From Adiantum capillus-veneris (lineage: Eukaryota; Streptophyta; Polypodiopsida; Polypodiales; Pteridaceae), in contig CM043960.1 in the NCBI GenBank assembly GCA_014529385.2, forward strand, positions 121,429,543 through 121,493,542: a stretch of DNA of 64,000 nt, in the 5' to 3' direction. Below the pieces are notes generated by a model that worked only from the letters and a program-made list of their open reading frames with translations, was not told the DNA's origin and ran no database searches. Position numbers and translations under genes: made by a program. This document shows, piece by piece, positions 22,030-33,161 of the stretch. Position 1 is the stretch's first letter. Each line of letters starts with the position of its first letter.

Positions 22030-23497
22030 TTTTCTCCCTTCAACTCTCTTAACTTTTCCCCACGATGTCTGCCAGCCGCTGCCGTGCAAGCGCCCTGCAT
22101 CCACTGCCCGCGTCCCCCGCGCATGCTCTGCCCCTCTCCCGTCTGCCTACCCTCCGCAATCAGTGTTGCCATCTCCACACGTGCGTGTTTCGGCGCTGTT
22201 AGCATCTCGTCAACGCAACGGCAGGCAGGTAAGTGGGTATTGGTTAGGTAAGCAAATATTTATTAAAAAAAAACATAAAAATTTATTTATTAAAAAAAAG
22301 AGATTAAAATCTCTTAGAAAATTCAAAAAATAAAAATAAAAAAATAGAAAAATCAAATTAAAAATTGAAATCAAAAGAAGCAGTAAAAAAATCACAAAAA
22401 ATAAAAAAAAACATTAAAAATTAAAAAACATTAAAAATTTCAAGAAAAGAGTAAAAACTCACAATAAGAAAGAAAAGCATAAAAAATTCACGAAAAAAGA
22501 TAAAAACATCTTAGAAAAATTTTAAAAATGAAAAATTGACAAAAAAAAATTGCAGTAAAAGGTAAGAAACCTCAAAAAATCCAAAATTGAACTGAAAAAT
22601 CCCTTAAAAATTGTAAAAATGTCACAAAAAATCCAAAATTGATCAAAAAATCATAAAAATCATAAAATCTTCTAGAAAATTTGGAAAATTTTTAGAAAAA
22701 TTATTTTTTTAAAAAAATCAAACTTTCCTTTAAAAAGAAAAATCATAAAAAATATCAAAAAACTAAGAAAATTCAAAATTTCACAAAATTTTTAGAAAAG
22801 TAAAAAGAAAATCGCCAAAAGAGCCAGAAAAAATCTTAAAGACTCAAAAAAAGCCAAGAAGTGCCTGTAAAGTCCAAAAAAAGCCAGTTAGAGCCAAAAA
22901 AAAATTCAAAAAAGCCAGCAAAAGCCCGATAAAAAGCAGAACTAGCAAAAAAAAAAGTAAAAAATTGTCAGAGAGTCACACCAAGCAAACTCAGCAAAGT
23001 GAGCGAATATCGAGAACAGCGGCGGTTAGGAAAAATCGAACAAACACCGCAAATCGAGCACATCACGCAAAGTTATGCAGAAAAATAGCCGAAAAAGATG
23101 AAAACGAAACTCAAAGCTGTGGACGGCAGACAAATTTCTAATTTGTCAAAATCAAGCTGAAAATCGATAAATCACGGTGGATTTCAAATTAATCTATTAA
23201 AGGTTCAGGTTTCCATCGTTTCAAAAGGTTGTAATCACTTTTGAAACTGTCAAGCTAGGGTTAATCAACTCTTGCGAGTCTGAAGAGCAGTCAACTGCAA
23301 AAGTGCTTTGACTAGATCAGTTTTATCAAGCCAGGTAGGAGAAATTCTGCTTATCAACACTAGCATCTGCTAGGGGACAGTTTTTGTAGATTGATCCAAC
23401 ATGGACTCAAATTGAGTCGATAGTTCAAGTACAGCAGTGCAAGTTAGTAGCAGTGGCAACACATGCACAACTGCAATAGACCAGACTTTATAGCTAT
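20111..23497 (+). other. E3 untranslated leader with microsatellites and A-rich block
   Basis: The 3.4-kb region between PBS and ORF has no credible gene. In order it holds GT-rich DNA with a (GT)n at about 20884-20904, a T-rich stretch, (CT)n at 21942-22026, a short GC-richer patch (about 22050-22240), and an A-rich block (about 22260-22980) in which runs of A are separated by ATC, TTT or CAC. E7 has the same order of parts. Confidence 0.8.
21942..22026 (+). repeat. (CT)n microsatellite inside the E3 leader
   Basis: About 42 CT units. An equivalent tract lies at the corresponding point of E7 (61490-61562), so the repeat travels with the element. Confidence 0.95.
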
Positions 23498-26400
23498 ATG
23501 GCTACAACGGGGATAAGGTTGTTGTACACAGATAGAGAAGGTCATAGGTATCTTATGAGCAGTAAAAGCAGCACAGGAGCCAAGATCCTATTGATCAGAG
23601 TAAAGCCAGATTCAGAGAACTCCCAAATGTTCACAGACTTCAGTGGAGCCAGGTATTGCAAGCTTAAAGATGAAGTGCAGATAGAGGTTCAAAAAGTCAA
23701 CCCAAGTGTTTATCTAGAAATCTGCACAAGTCCGCAAAGCATCTATTTGGTGCATATGCAATCAGGGTCATTGTACATGGATTATAGTGGTCAGATCTAT
23801 AGTCGAGAGCCAGTAATGGAAGATCCAATAGATCAACCAATAGAAGCAAATCTAATTGGAGAACCAAGCCAAAGACGGTACAAAGGTCAAGACGGAGCAT
23901 TCTATAGCTTGATGCTCAGTGTTCTAAAAGAAGATGCCGACAACTTGGCAAGCATAGAAGCTGAAACTTCTCAGCAAGAGCTTGACATGATAGAGCCAGT
24001 GGAAATACTACCAGTCATGGCGTATTGCTCAGATTGTGGACGAAAAGGAGGACATTTTCCTGAAGATTGTCCAAGAAATCTAGACAACAAGGACACATCA
24101 ACTGCCAAGCAAGGTACATAGCAAATTGGAAATGCGAATCTCGATGTAAGTGTATTTAACTTGTCACTTTTAATGCAATCGGATGATTCTGCATTACCAT
24201 TAGAAGCACCAGTAAAAGCACTGCAAATTCAAAATCAGCATAAGGATGCACAGGGACGTGAAAAGCTTAAAATTGATTCTTTGAACAACAAATTCCTGCA
24301 TGAATTTAGTCAAGGTGTCGAGATATCACCAAAGGTTGAAAAGATTGTTAAATTTGCAAAAGATTTCGCATCCACTGACACAAGTGTGCAATCATTCACG
24401 AGTCTAAAGGACACATCAAATATAATGATATTAGCTTTGTATGGTACACATAATTCATATGCACACTATGTAGACCAAACAGGAAAACTGTACAAAAAGG
24501 ATCAACATGTGTTTGAACGGCCCATATACCAGCTCATAGAAGTGCGTCCAGTGATAGATCAGAAAGGATGGTTCATTTCAAAGGAAAGAATCTTTTATAG
24601 TCCATCCTCTCTAGAGCTGAAGGATATTACCCGAGTGAACCTAGAAAATTGTTCAGAGCCAAACCCTCCTCCATTGGAAATCAAGCTTCGATGTTGTGAC
24701 CAAACGAACATATACTTTGATCGAAACACTCGTAGATATAGACGAGAGTCTAGCATCTATGATGCCTTGGGTCCTGAGACCACAGAAGCTCATATCATAG
24801 GAGACCCATGGGATAGACAATATCAAGGAAACGATAATTCTCTCTACAATTTGACTTGGGGAATAATTTGTCATGTTTCTCAAAGATACATAGGAAACTA
24901 TGTAGAAGGTTTACAAATGCCAAACGTCAACAATGCTACCCAAAGTGTACCTTCGCAGTCCCAAAAGGTGAGACTAAATCAGAGCCAAAAAAAATTGAAC
25001 TCTTACAATGAAGCAGGTTAGTGATCACCCTAGGAAGGGGGGAGCTGTAAATCCATCAAGCTCAGCTCTAATACCAGGAAATGCTACATCAATTAGAAGC
25101 CCTAGAGCTTCTAACCAACATACCTCTTCAAAGCAAAAACCATTGAAAGATCATATGGTTGTTGGAAGTTTCCAATTGACCAAGGCTCCCACAGAATCTG
25201 CAGACAAATGCTTATATGAAGATCATCAGGGACAAAAGTTTTAGTTGATCTCCACAAGTCAGAGTCAAAAGCTGACAAGTCCAATAGTGTTCAAACAGTT
25301 ACATGTGACCAAGCTCACATATGCATATCAAGATGCACATGGTAACGAATATCAACAAGGTCATGACCTTGTACAAACCCCTATGGATGGCCCAACTGAA
25401 GTCAAAGACTATCTAAAGATGATGTAAAGCCTCAAGATGCCAAAACAGGTGATAAAAAAGTTAGAATCAATGAAAGCTAAAGTCCAGAAGGCTACACAAA
25501 GGTCACCACCAAAATCTCCTCCGAAGAGATAGATTCTCCCAAAAAGTACAATGGATCTTCTAAGGTCAAAGGTTACTCAAATGCAAGAGGACAATGCTCA
25601 ACAATTGCAAAAAAGTGCAATATCATAGCCAAAGGAGTCACCATCAACGAAAGCAAGTGATCAAAGCAAAGGAAATGCAGATAAAGCTCAACAAAAGGAT
25701 GTTGCCACAACAAAAGCAGTCAATTCAGACACAAATCTCGAGAAGATCAAGTGCAACATAGTTGGTGAAAACAAAGAAAAGCTGTCAAGTGAAGTAAAGC
25801 TGGATTTTTAGTTAGACAAGAACCTCATGTCTTTTCGCACTTGGAAAAGATGTGGCCAACGACAGTTGGCTCCTGAATTTGTGAGCATATCAAGAGACAA
25901 ACAAGCAGAATGCTGGGGAATCATCTCCACCACCATTGAAGTAAGTTCAAAGATCATCATAGCTCAATTTCATGTGATCATAGCAAAAGATTTACCGGAC
26001 AACATCATAATGGGAATGGCAATGGCCCAGAAGATGTCAGAGATACAGAGTTCAATCAAGATGCAGTCTTCAGAGACAACCAAGAATGAAGACCAATACT
26101 GGTCACCTTTGGACGACGACACAAAGTCCTCAAGCACAATTCAAATGGAAAAGCTTATTGAAGATGATTCATCTCCATCGAGCATAACTTCAAAAGAGAT
26201 TAAAGCAAATCAAGCAATAGCAAGTGCAGATCAAATAGAACAAAGAGCAACCACAAGCTATTGAGCAGAGAATGCCACCAAAGTCAGAAGTTAAGAAGAA
26301 TGAGGTTGCAGACAACCAAGAAGAAATAGGAAGTCCAAAGATCAATCACTCATTGCCAGCTAAATCAGCTGATGTAAGTCAGATTGGAAAACAAAGTCTC

Positions 26401-27558
26401 AAGCCACCCTCCATAGAGACACAGTTAGATCAAATTGAGACCATGGCAAAAGCTGGACAAAGATCTTTAATAGAACCAAAATTTATAGATTCAGAGTTGC
26501 AGAAGTCACAAGGATCGAACACAAATCTTGCAGACAAAGGTAAAGCTAAAGTGGACCTTCCACCAACTAGCAAAGAAGTTGTGACAGCATATGCCTCTAC
26601 ATCAAAGAACCCTCATGGATCAGCTTCTTCAAGTGAGTCAAGATTTCCAAACCTTAAGTCAATTGTTGACTCAACTGAAACCTCTAAGAAGACACCCAGA
26701 AAAGCAAAGATATTTTAGTCAAAGTACTCAAGAAAGCAAAGGAAAGTCAAGCAAGTGTTTGTTCAGAGCAATCTAGTCAAAGTCAATGATCCGATTTGGA
26801 TTAAAGACAAGAAATAAACACAGAAAGAAAAACACATGGGATGGATAGCATCACAATTGAGATTCAAAGAACAAGAGTACTATGGAGGTAACAAACAAAT
26901 ATGGGTACCAAAACTGCAGGTTAGAGCATATGGAGTAACTTCAAGACCCTCCCAAGAAAGAAGGCCCACAAGGTATGAACCTCGACAATATTCCAGGGTA
27001 CCTACGAAGCAATTCTACAATAGAACAACATCAAAAGATGCTAAAGTCAACAACAAATCACAAGAGGATACAGAAAAAAGACGAATCTCAAAGAATCTTC
27101 CTCTTAGACAAGGATTCTACACAGGGTCTACAAAGATTTGGCTACCAGTCAACCACAAGCCAATTGCAACTACACCAGACTTGCATGAAGATCTGAAGAA
27201 CTCAACAAGACCTATTGCTAAGCAAAGTCAACAATGGAGATACAAAGGTCCTCAAAAGATTTGGATTCCTAAGTCTTTCAATGCTCCTAGTCAAAAGCTA
27301 GATGCCGACAGTGAACAAAGGCCTACAACAACATCAAAGACTCCTATCAACATGTCTACTTGGAGAATCAAAGAGATAATGGAGTCTTCACAGTCAGAGA
27401 AGGATAACCCAACGAATGAGAATGCAGATTCGAAGAAGATAAAACAGGTATGGCAAAAGAAACCTTCAATGACAACTTGGTCCTTCACTAATCCTCTTTT
27501 TGAGGATTCAAGCTTGCTTTTACGTGAAGAAATGTTTGTAGTAAGCAAAAGAATGTAA
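23498..27558 (+). pseudogene. E3 long ORF of about 1350 codons, unknown gag-like repeat protein
   Basis: The start ATG at 23498 (MATTGIRLLYTDREG) follows a stop and is conserved in E7 (62734). Frame 1 is open to 25021 except for TAG at 24119-24121. After a shift near 25010 a second frame covers 25008-26264 with stops, and a third covers 26272-27558. Five or six copies of a Y-x-D-x-x-G-x-x-Y type motif are visible (LYMDYSGQIY, HYVDQTGKLY, AYQDAHGNEY, LYTDREGHRY, LYEDHQGQKF, weaker IYFDRNTRRY), often followed by P-I-D/Y-x-P-I-E. A zinc-knuckle-like CSDCGRKGGHFPEDC (spacing C2C5H4C, one residue longer than usual) lies near 24030-24075. The C-terminal third has three [KQT]KIW[VLI]P motifs. A nucleic-acid-binding Gag-like role is inferred from the knuckle and position only. 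Confidence 0.6.
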
Positions 27559-28529
27559 AAAGTCAAGTCACCAGGGTGCAAAAAACACTCTTTGGAATAG
27601 TCAGAGTCGGGCGGCTGAGCCATGAAATGAGCAAAGCATTAGTCCCAAAGCTTCAAGTCATATTAAACTTTGTGCTAAGAGTCATAATTATTAGGCTTAT
27701 GCTCAAGCTGGAAGAGTTGAGCATATCTAAGTCATGTTGCTCATGCTGAATGAGATGAGCATAAGAGTCGAATTCTATTAACTTACAATCGGTGGAGTGT
27801 CATAGAGCCCAACACTCACTCATAGTGCACAGTAAGATGAGAGCACATATCCTCGTGAACGAAAACCATTCTTAAAGGGGTGCCAGCTTGCAAAGCCATG
27901 TCATATGCTTTTATAGCTACACCATCTTTCTGAAGAACCCCTCAAAATCTTTCTTGCACCGCATATTTTTTCCCATGCATTTTTGTGTATGCATAAATAG
28001 GATGTCCCATCATCGGACATATGTATAAGACACTCTGTTTTTCTTCCACCTATGCACCTTGAGTGGACTACAATAGGCAAACCGATGTTCCATCATGCTA
28101 CCCTTTCATATTTGCTGCCTTTTTAATTCCATATCTATCAGCAAATAATCCCTTGAGTACTTTATTAATATTTCCCATCCTAATAAGTACTCCAATAATG
28201 CGCGTATCCCAAAGGCAGTTTTTTCCCTCTGGGTTTCTTCCCTTTGGTCATCCAGGTATTAGACCCTAATTTAGAACCTCATCATTCTACTTCCCTTGTA
28301 CTTACTCTTCATAAATAAACAACAGCCTCATCATTATGATATTACAACGGACAAATGCAACATCATCTCTCACATCATACATAATCGGACCAATGAAGAT
28401 GCTGCAACAAATTGAACCTCATCAACAAATCCAATGACAAATGAAGACAATCATCCCATCAAAAACCAATCAAAACCTTCCACAGCCTCCAAGGACACCT
28501 TTTCAACAGTGCCCAAGGACGGGCACTAA
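27559..28529 (+). other. E3 3' untranslated region
   Basis: About 970 bp between the last ORF piece and the purine tract. Only short frames occur. A small repeat GAGCATA...GCTCATGCTGAATGAGATGAGCATA lies near 27690-27765. Confidence 0.55.
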
Positions 28530-28545
28530 AATAGGAAGGGGGGAA
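28530..28545 (+). other. E3 polypurine tract
   Basis: AATAGGAAGGGGGGAA sits immediately before the TGTTAACTGAG start of the 3' LTR. Confidence 0.85.
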
Positions 28546-29507
28546 TGTTAACTGAGTCAATGTCAGTTAACAGAAGCTGCTAAAGGGCCGAAGATGTACG
28601 GATGCACATCGAGGATAAATGCAAAGAAGCAGTAAAGATTGGAGTTACACATTCATCACGTTTTCCCAAAATGGTCACGTATTGTAAATTCCCGATTTAT
28701 TTCAAGCCATTGTAATATTTCTAATGTGTTACGGGCTCAATGGGAGTTCCAAGTTGTAAAGAATAGGTCACTTATTGTGCCTAGGTTGCAGATTCAGTAA
28801 GTGGTGAGCCCTAAAGGCCTTGGGCACCATGACATTGCATATTTTTAACTTAGGTATATAAGGCAGTGTGTAAAAGAAATTAGGGTTCTCAAGTCATTTG
28901 TTGAGAGCACTCTTCTTGAGGTGTGTGGCTATGGAGTCCTTGAGCTTCTCCTTGCTCATGAGACTTGATTAACACTAATCAATGATTCATTCTCTCTCAC
29001 TATGCCTCTCTCTTACTTCTTATGATTGCCTATGATGCTTTGATTAACTAGATCTTACTTCTTAGATTGCCTATGATTCTTATGATTGCCTCTCTCGTAC
29101 TTCTTATGATTGCCTATGATGCTTAGATTAACTAGATCTTAACTAATTAGTGGTTATCCCTCTCTAATCTTGTGTGATTGCCCTCTTTTGCTTGTGTGTG
29201 CATGTAGGTTTGATTGGAGTGTGGTGCTCGATAGATCTATGTGTGTGTGCTTGCGATTAGTGTGTTGCATGATAGGATTAGTGTTGTGTACGTCTTGCAA
29301 TCGTAGTGTGTGTGATTGGGTTGATTAGAGGTGAAGAGGAGTGGATATGGAGATTGTCCTTCATTGCAGCTTCACTCCTCCATAGGTCGAGAAGCTCACC
29401 TTGTAGAGTTTGTGTGGGTGTTTACATGCCCTAGCCGGGTAGCTCATCCCTCCGGATTGATAATTTTGTTGGTCATTGGAGCTATTGAAACGATGGGACC
29501 CCCAACA
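28546..29507 (+). repeat. E3 3' LTR
   Basis: 962 bp. Relative to the 5' LTR it carries a local expansion of CTTATGATTGCCT-type units (about 29015-29125) and lacks about 40 bp around the TTAACCATT...GATTAGCTCACT part (near 29410). These differences plus substitutions indicate an older insertion than E2. Confidence 0.9.
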
Positions 29508-29685
29508 AAGGTTGTGCATATGGACCTTTTGCTAGAGTAAATGCCACATTTGGTCAGCCAAATGTAGGAGATAAATTAGATGAAAGAGTAGTGTTGCATG
29601 CTACCATTGACAACCCAGTGCTCGCCAACAATACACAATCATCCAAGCACCAAGATCCTCCCAAGGTGAACGAGTGAAATTCTTA
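29508..29685 (+). pseudogene. gag: EX gag fragment, right part
   Basis: From 29513 the translation GCAYGPFARVNATFGQPN continues the Gly/Arg-rich tail that ends at 19182. This shows that E3 inserted into EX. It then breaks off near 29680 where copia sequence starts. Confidence 0.65.
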
Positions 29686-29689
29686 ATTG

Positions 29690-30661
29690 CCTTGTATCTA
29701 TGTGGATGATTCAATTATTGGAAGAGATAATGTGGCTGAAGTAGAGGGTGTGCAGGCTCTACTTATATAGGAATTTGACATGAAAGACTTGGGAGACTTG
29801 TGGTATTTCTTGGGCATTGAAATTATTCGCATGGAAGAAGGTTTATGGCTATGACAAAGATATTATGCTTTGAATATGTGAAAAAGTACGGTATGGATGA
29901 TTGTAAGAAAATTAAAATTCCCTTAGATCAGAATTTGAAGTTGTGAAAGGATGCAGTTCAAGTGCTCAATAATGCTACCACGTACTTGAAGATTGTGGGT
30001 AGCTTGATCTACTTGACTATCTCATGTCCATACTTGAGCTACACAGTTGGATTAGTGAGTCAGTTTATGAAGTCTCCCAAGAAACCACACTTGGATGCAA
30101 CAAGGCATACTTTGCACTATGTGAGTTCTACTTTGGATTACACACTCTTTTATAGGGCTGATTTGGAGTTACAACTTTATGGCTACACATATGCGGATTG
30201 GACTAGTAGTACATACGATCGCAGGTCTACCAACAGATTCATGTTCTCAGTTGGGAGTGTTGCTATCACATGGAGTAGCAAGAAGCAACCTACAACTGCT
30301 CTTTTGAGTACAGAGGCAAAGTACATGGGTGCTATAGTGGCGGCATGTGAGGTAGCATGGCTGGGATTACTACTTCATGGATTTGGAGTAAAGGTACAAA
30401 GGCCAGTTTGTCATTTATTGTGACAACCTTAGCAATATGCAATCGGCAACAAAACCCAATGTTTCATGCTAGGACAAAGAACATTGAGGTGCACTACCAC
30501 TTCATCAAAGAGAGGATCTTAGCAGGTGACATCGGCCTATAGTACGTGGCGACAGATGAGCATGTTGCAGATATCTTCATGAAGGCCCTTGGAGCAAAAA
30601 AGCTACAATGATTTTGAGTGATGCTTGTCATACAAGAGATGGAATTGAGCTTGAGGGGGAG
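29690..30661 (+). pseudogene. pol: Ty1/copia RT and RNase H remnant
   Basis: The frame reads YVDDSIIG (29699-29722), then EFDMKDLGDLWYFLGIEI, GSLIYLTISCPYLSY, ADWTSSTYDRRSTNRF and ITWSSKKQPTTALLSTEAKY: the standard order of copia RT palm end and RNase H. Stops occur after ALLI, GLWL and LKL, and frame changes after 30410. Everything upstream of the RT active site is deleted. Confidence 0.88.
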
Positions 30662-30900
30662 TGTTGAGATGTCAAGCTCAACATGCACGATTCTTGGATG
30701 ACTATCATCGACATTTATCATCATCACTGGCACACCTTGGTGGATACACATATTTTCGCCAGTGATACTACAACTGAACTACACCAAGCTAGTCTACCTA
30801 CCAGAGTGATGGCACACTATCTACTCATCTCACTCACTAGTGGTTCATACTAGACCATTGTATTAGTTCCTCTTTTATGTTGTATTTTCCCTTATGTTTT
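30662..30900 (+). repeat. copia 3' LTR (start clear, end uncertain)
   Basis: TTGAGGGGGAG (30650-30661) is a typical copia polypurine tract and is followed at once by TGTTGAGATG, a typical copia LTR start. The first bases form a short inverted repeat (TGTTGAG...CTCAACA). The 3' boundary is not visible; 30900 is a guess. Confidence 0.65.
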
Positions 30901-31760
30901 GTAGACCTAATCTCTCATTGAAATAGGGAGCAATAACCTAGTTCCCTTGAGCTTATACATTGGCACCATGCGGCCCTATGGCCATAGGATCTCTCATTTG
31001 TAGGGGCAAGAACCTAGTGCCCTTGAGCTTATACATTGGTATCCTATGGACATAAGGCCATAGGGTCTCACATCATACTAGAGAGGAGCCTATGGCCTTA
31101 AGGCTATAGTATGGCCTATGGTTCAATGTAGAATCTCTCAAAGAGCATTTGGGCCATTCAAGGGCACCTACATATGCACTATGGTAGCTCTTAGTAAGCA
31201 TTTGGACCATTCAAGGACACCAACATATGCACTATGATAGCCCTATGGCCCTAGGACCATATGCTATCTATTTTCAATAGAGAGAAACTTATGGCCCTTG
31301 AGGTTATGCATTGGCACCTTGTTGTGTCCTAGGTCCATAGGATCTCTCATTGGAATAGAGGGAAACAACCTATGGACCTTGACCTTATACATTGGCACCT
31401 TATAGCCCTAAGTTTTTAGGATCTCACATCATACTAAGAGACATAGAGTGCCAATATAGAGATGCAAAAACATGAGCTTGTGGTCCTTCAGGTTCAAAAC
31501 AAAGCACATTATGGTCATAGGATCATATAGAAAACACCCTGTAATTCTAAGTCTAAATTTTGCCAATGTAGAGGGTCTAATGGGTATAAAGTACCCTATG
31601 GTCCCAAGACTATAGATTTTTTTTCTATTTTCACCCTATGACCCTTATGCCATAGGGTAAAATGTGTTTTCCTTCAAGAAACCTATTATCAACACCTTGT
31701 AGTCAAAGTTGACCATGCAACCATAAGGCCCTTTAGGGTGGTCCTAAGTTTTCCACTAGC
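30900..31760 (+). repeat. degenerate direct repeats with TATGGCC palindromes
   Basis: At least four diverged units share CCTTGAGCTTATACATTGGCAC-like sequence followed by a CCTATGGCC...ATAGGATCTC block (starts near 30950, 31018, 31296 and 31375). Between them is a two-copy repeat of about 52 bp sharing AGCATTTGG[GA]CCATTCAAGG (31143 and 31197). No coding frame was found. Confidence 0.7.
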
Positions 31761-31879
31761 TATATTGCAATGACATCCTTGCTCTTATTAAATGTATTCT
31801 TAGTTCATTCTGAGATAGCAATCTTGTCATTTTGATACTCTCTAATTTTCTTCCAAGAGTGTGACAAAGCTAGCAATAG

Positions 31880-33161
31880 GTGTTTTTTTAAACTTGCAGT
31901 CCTTCAACACAATATTGCAATTGACGAAGTTTCACCTGAGATTGTTGGTACCAAGGATTTTCAAGCTACTAAACCTTTTCAGATTGAGGTTGACAAAGTT
32001 TCACCTGAGATTGTTGGAACAAATGATTTACAAGAAATCAAACCTTTTGAGAAAGAGTTTATGAATTTCCATAGCAACTAGAGAGTTCTTGAAGAAGTTG
32101 ACAAAAATCTACAAGCTCTTGAAGGTTAACCATTGCAGCCCTTGGAGAAGAATTTGAAGAGTGATGCTATGGAAGTAGAAGATTTTATGGATCTCCATAA
32201 AAACCAGAGAGTTCTCGAAGTAGTTGACAAAAATCTACAAGTTCCTGAAGGTCAAACATTGCAGCCATTGGAGAAGAATTTGAAGAGTGATGCTATGGGA
32301 GAAGAAGGTGATGCAAGTTCCAAAACATATACAAGGTCAGAAGAAGAATCCATCCATAACATTTTAGTAGCTCAAGATATGGGAACTAGGGTGCATGGTG
32401 CTTTGGACCTTTCATCCACTGACAGACCATTGCTAACTATAATAGTGAGCTTGGGTGGATTTCTTTTGAGACGATGCTGGCACAAGTCCAAAAAAATGAA
32501 GAGCTAAAGTTTCAACATGAGTATATTGTTTTATGATGAGGATGCATTGAGTTTTTAAAAACTCTACTTAGAAATTCCAATGTTGGGATATCGTCAACTG
32601 CTAATGATACACATGTAATGGGCATCATCAAGATTCTGGAGAAGGAGGCTGGAGAAAAGTTTCCATTGTTTATGATTTGGGGACAAAGCCAATGTCAATC
32701 ATGTGAATAATCAATAATCACTCGCTCAAATAATCTAGGAGTAGAAGCACTTTTCAAACCGTTGGCTGTTGCATTAACAAAATTTGGGATTGATGCAAAA
32801 AGAATGCTTCTAGTAGATGATGCACCATTATAGGGATGTGTTAAGCCTACATTGAATTGTATTTTTCTGCCATCATTCAATGTTGATGAGGAGGATAATA
32901 TCCTCCTTGGGGATTTTCTACCATATATTCAAGCTCTTCATCATGTCAATGACATCCGCACAATTACAAGCTCTTATTTATATGGAAAAGCAACCATAGT
33001 GCAAGGACATAATCATGTTCACAAGGTTGTTGCAGAGTGGCAAGAGAAAAAATTGGTTTGTTTAGGAAAAACCTACTCCACACGCAAACTATTAGAATAT
33101 TTCCGTCCTCATGATGATGAAAAAGGTGCAACATCTAGCAATAGTGGAATGTCCACTTGAA
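31880..33161 (+). pseudogene. decayed FCP1/SCP-like phosphatase gene with N-terminal tandem repeats
   Basis: Two kinds of coding tandem repeat come first: DKVSPEIVGT (two copies, 31930-32040) and a unit of about 45 residues containing VDKNLQ...QPLEKNLKSDAM (two copies plus a partial, 32080-32300). A frame then gives PLLTIIVSLGGFLLRR where the catalytic DxDxT motif belongs (both Asp gone). In shifted frames follow CIEFLKTLLRNSNVGISST (about 32543-32600), FPLFMIWGQSQCQ, RMLLVDDAPL (about 32802-32833) then a stop, and CIFLPSFN...LGDFLPYIQAL (about 32858-32940). This is the conserved FCP1 order. Several stops and shifts make it a pseudogene, or an intron-containing gene too decayed to splice by eye. 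Confidence 0.72.

Larger units (their letters stand above)
19183..29507 (+). mobile_element. E3: 10.3-kb LTR retrotransposon lacking reverse transcriptase
   Basis: LTRs lie at 19183-20095 and 28546-29507 (TGTTAA...CCCCCAACA). The PBS is at 20098-20110 and a purine tract at 28530-28545. The target duplication is GAGGT (19178-19182) versus AAGGT (29508-29512), one mismatch. The flanking gag frame of EX continues across the insertion. The internal region has a 3.4-kb leader and one long decayed ORF (23498-27558). No RT, RNase H, integrase or protease motif was found in any frame, so it is non-autonomous. Three traces of the family occur here: E3, the solo LTR at 57964-58828, and E7. Confidence 0.88.

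Noticed and set aside
21858..22205. Open frames of Leu-Ser or Arg-Glu repeats over the CT tracts (also 37283-37818 and 61390-61783)
   Set aside because: They are translations of dinucleotide microsatellites in both directions, without any motif outside the repeat.
20095..28546. E3 as an Athila/Ogre-type element with an envelope-like ORF
   Set aside because: No membrane segments or signal peptide in the ORF and no RT anywhere; only the PBS type is shared.
18401..30661. EX gag and the copia RT as one element
   Set aside because: The Gag is of gypsy layout while the RT/RNase H is clearly copia, and the reading breaks near 29680, so two remnants are adjacent.
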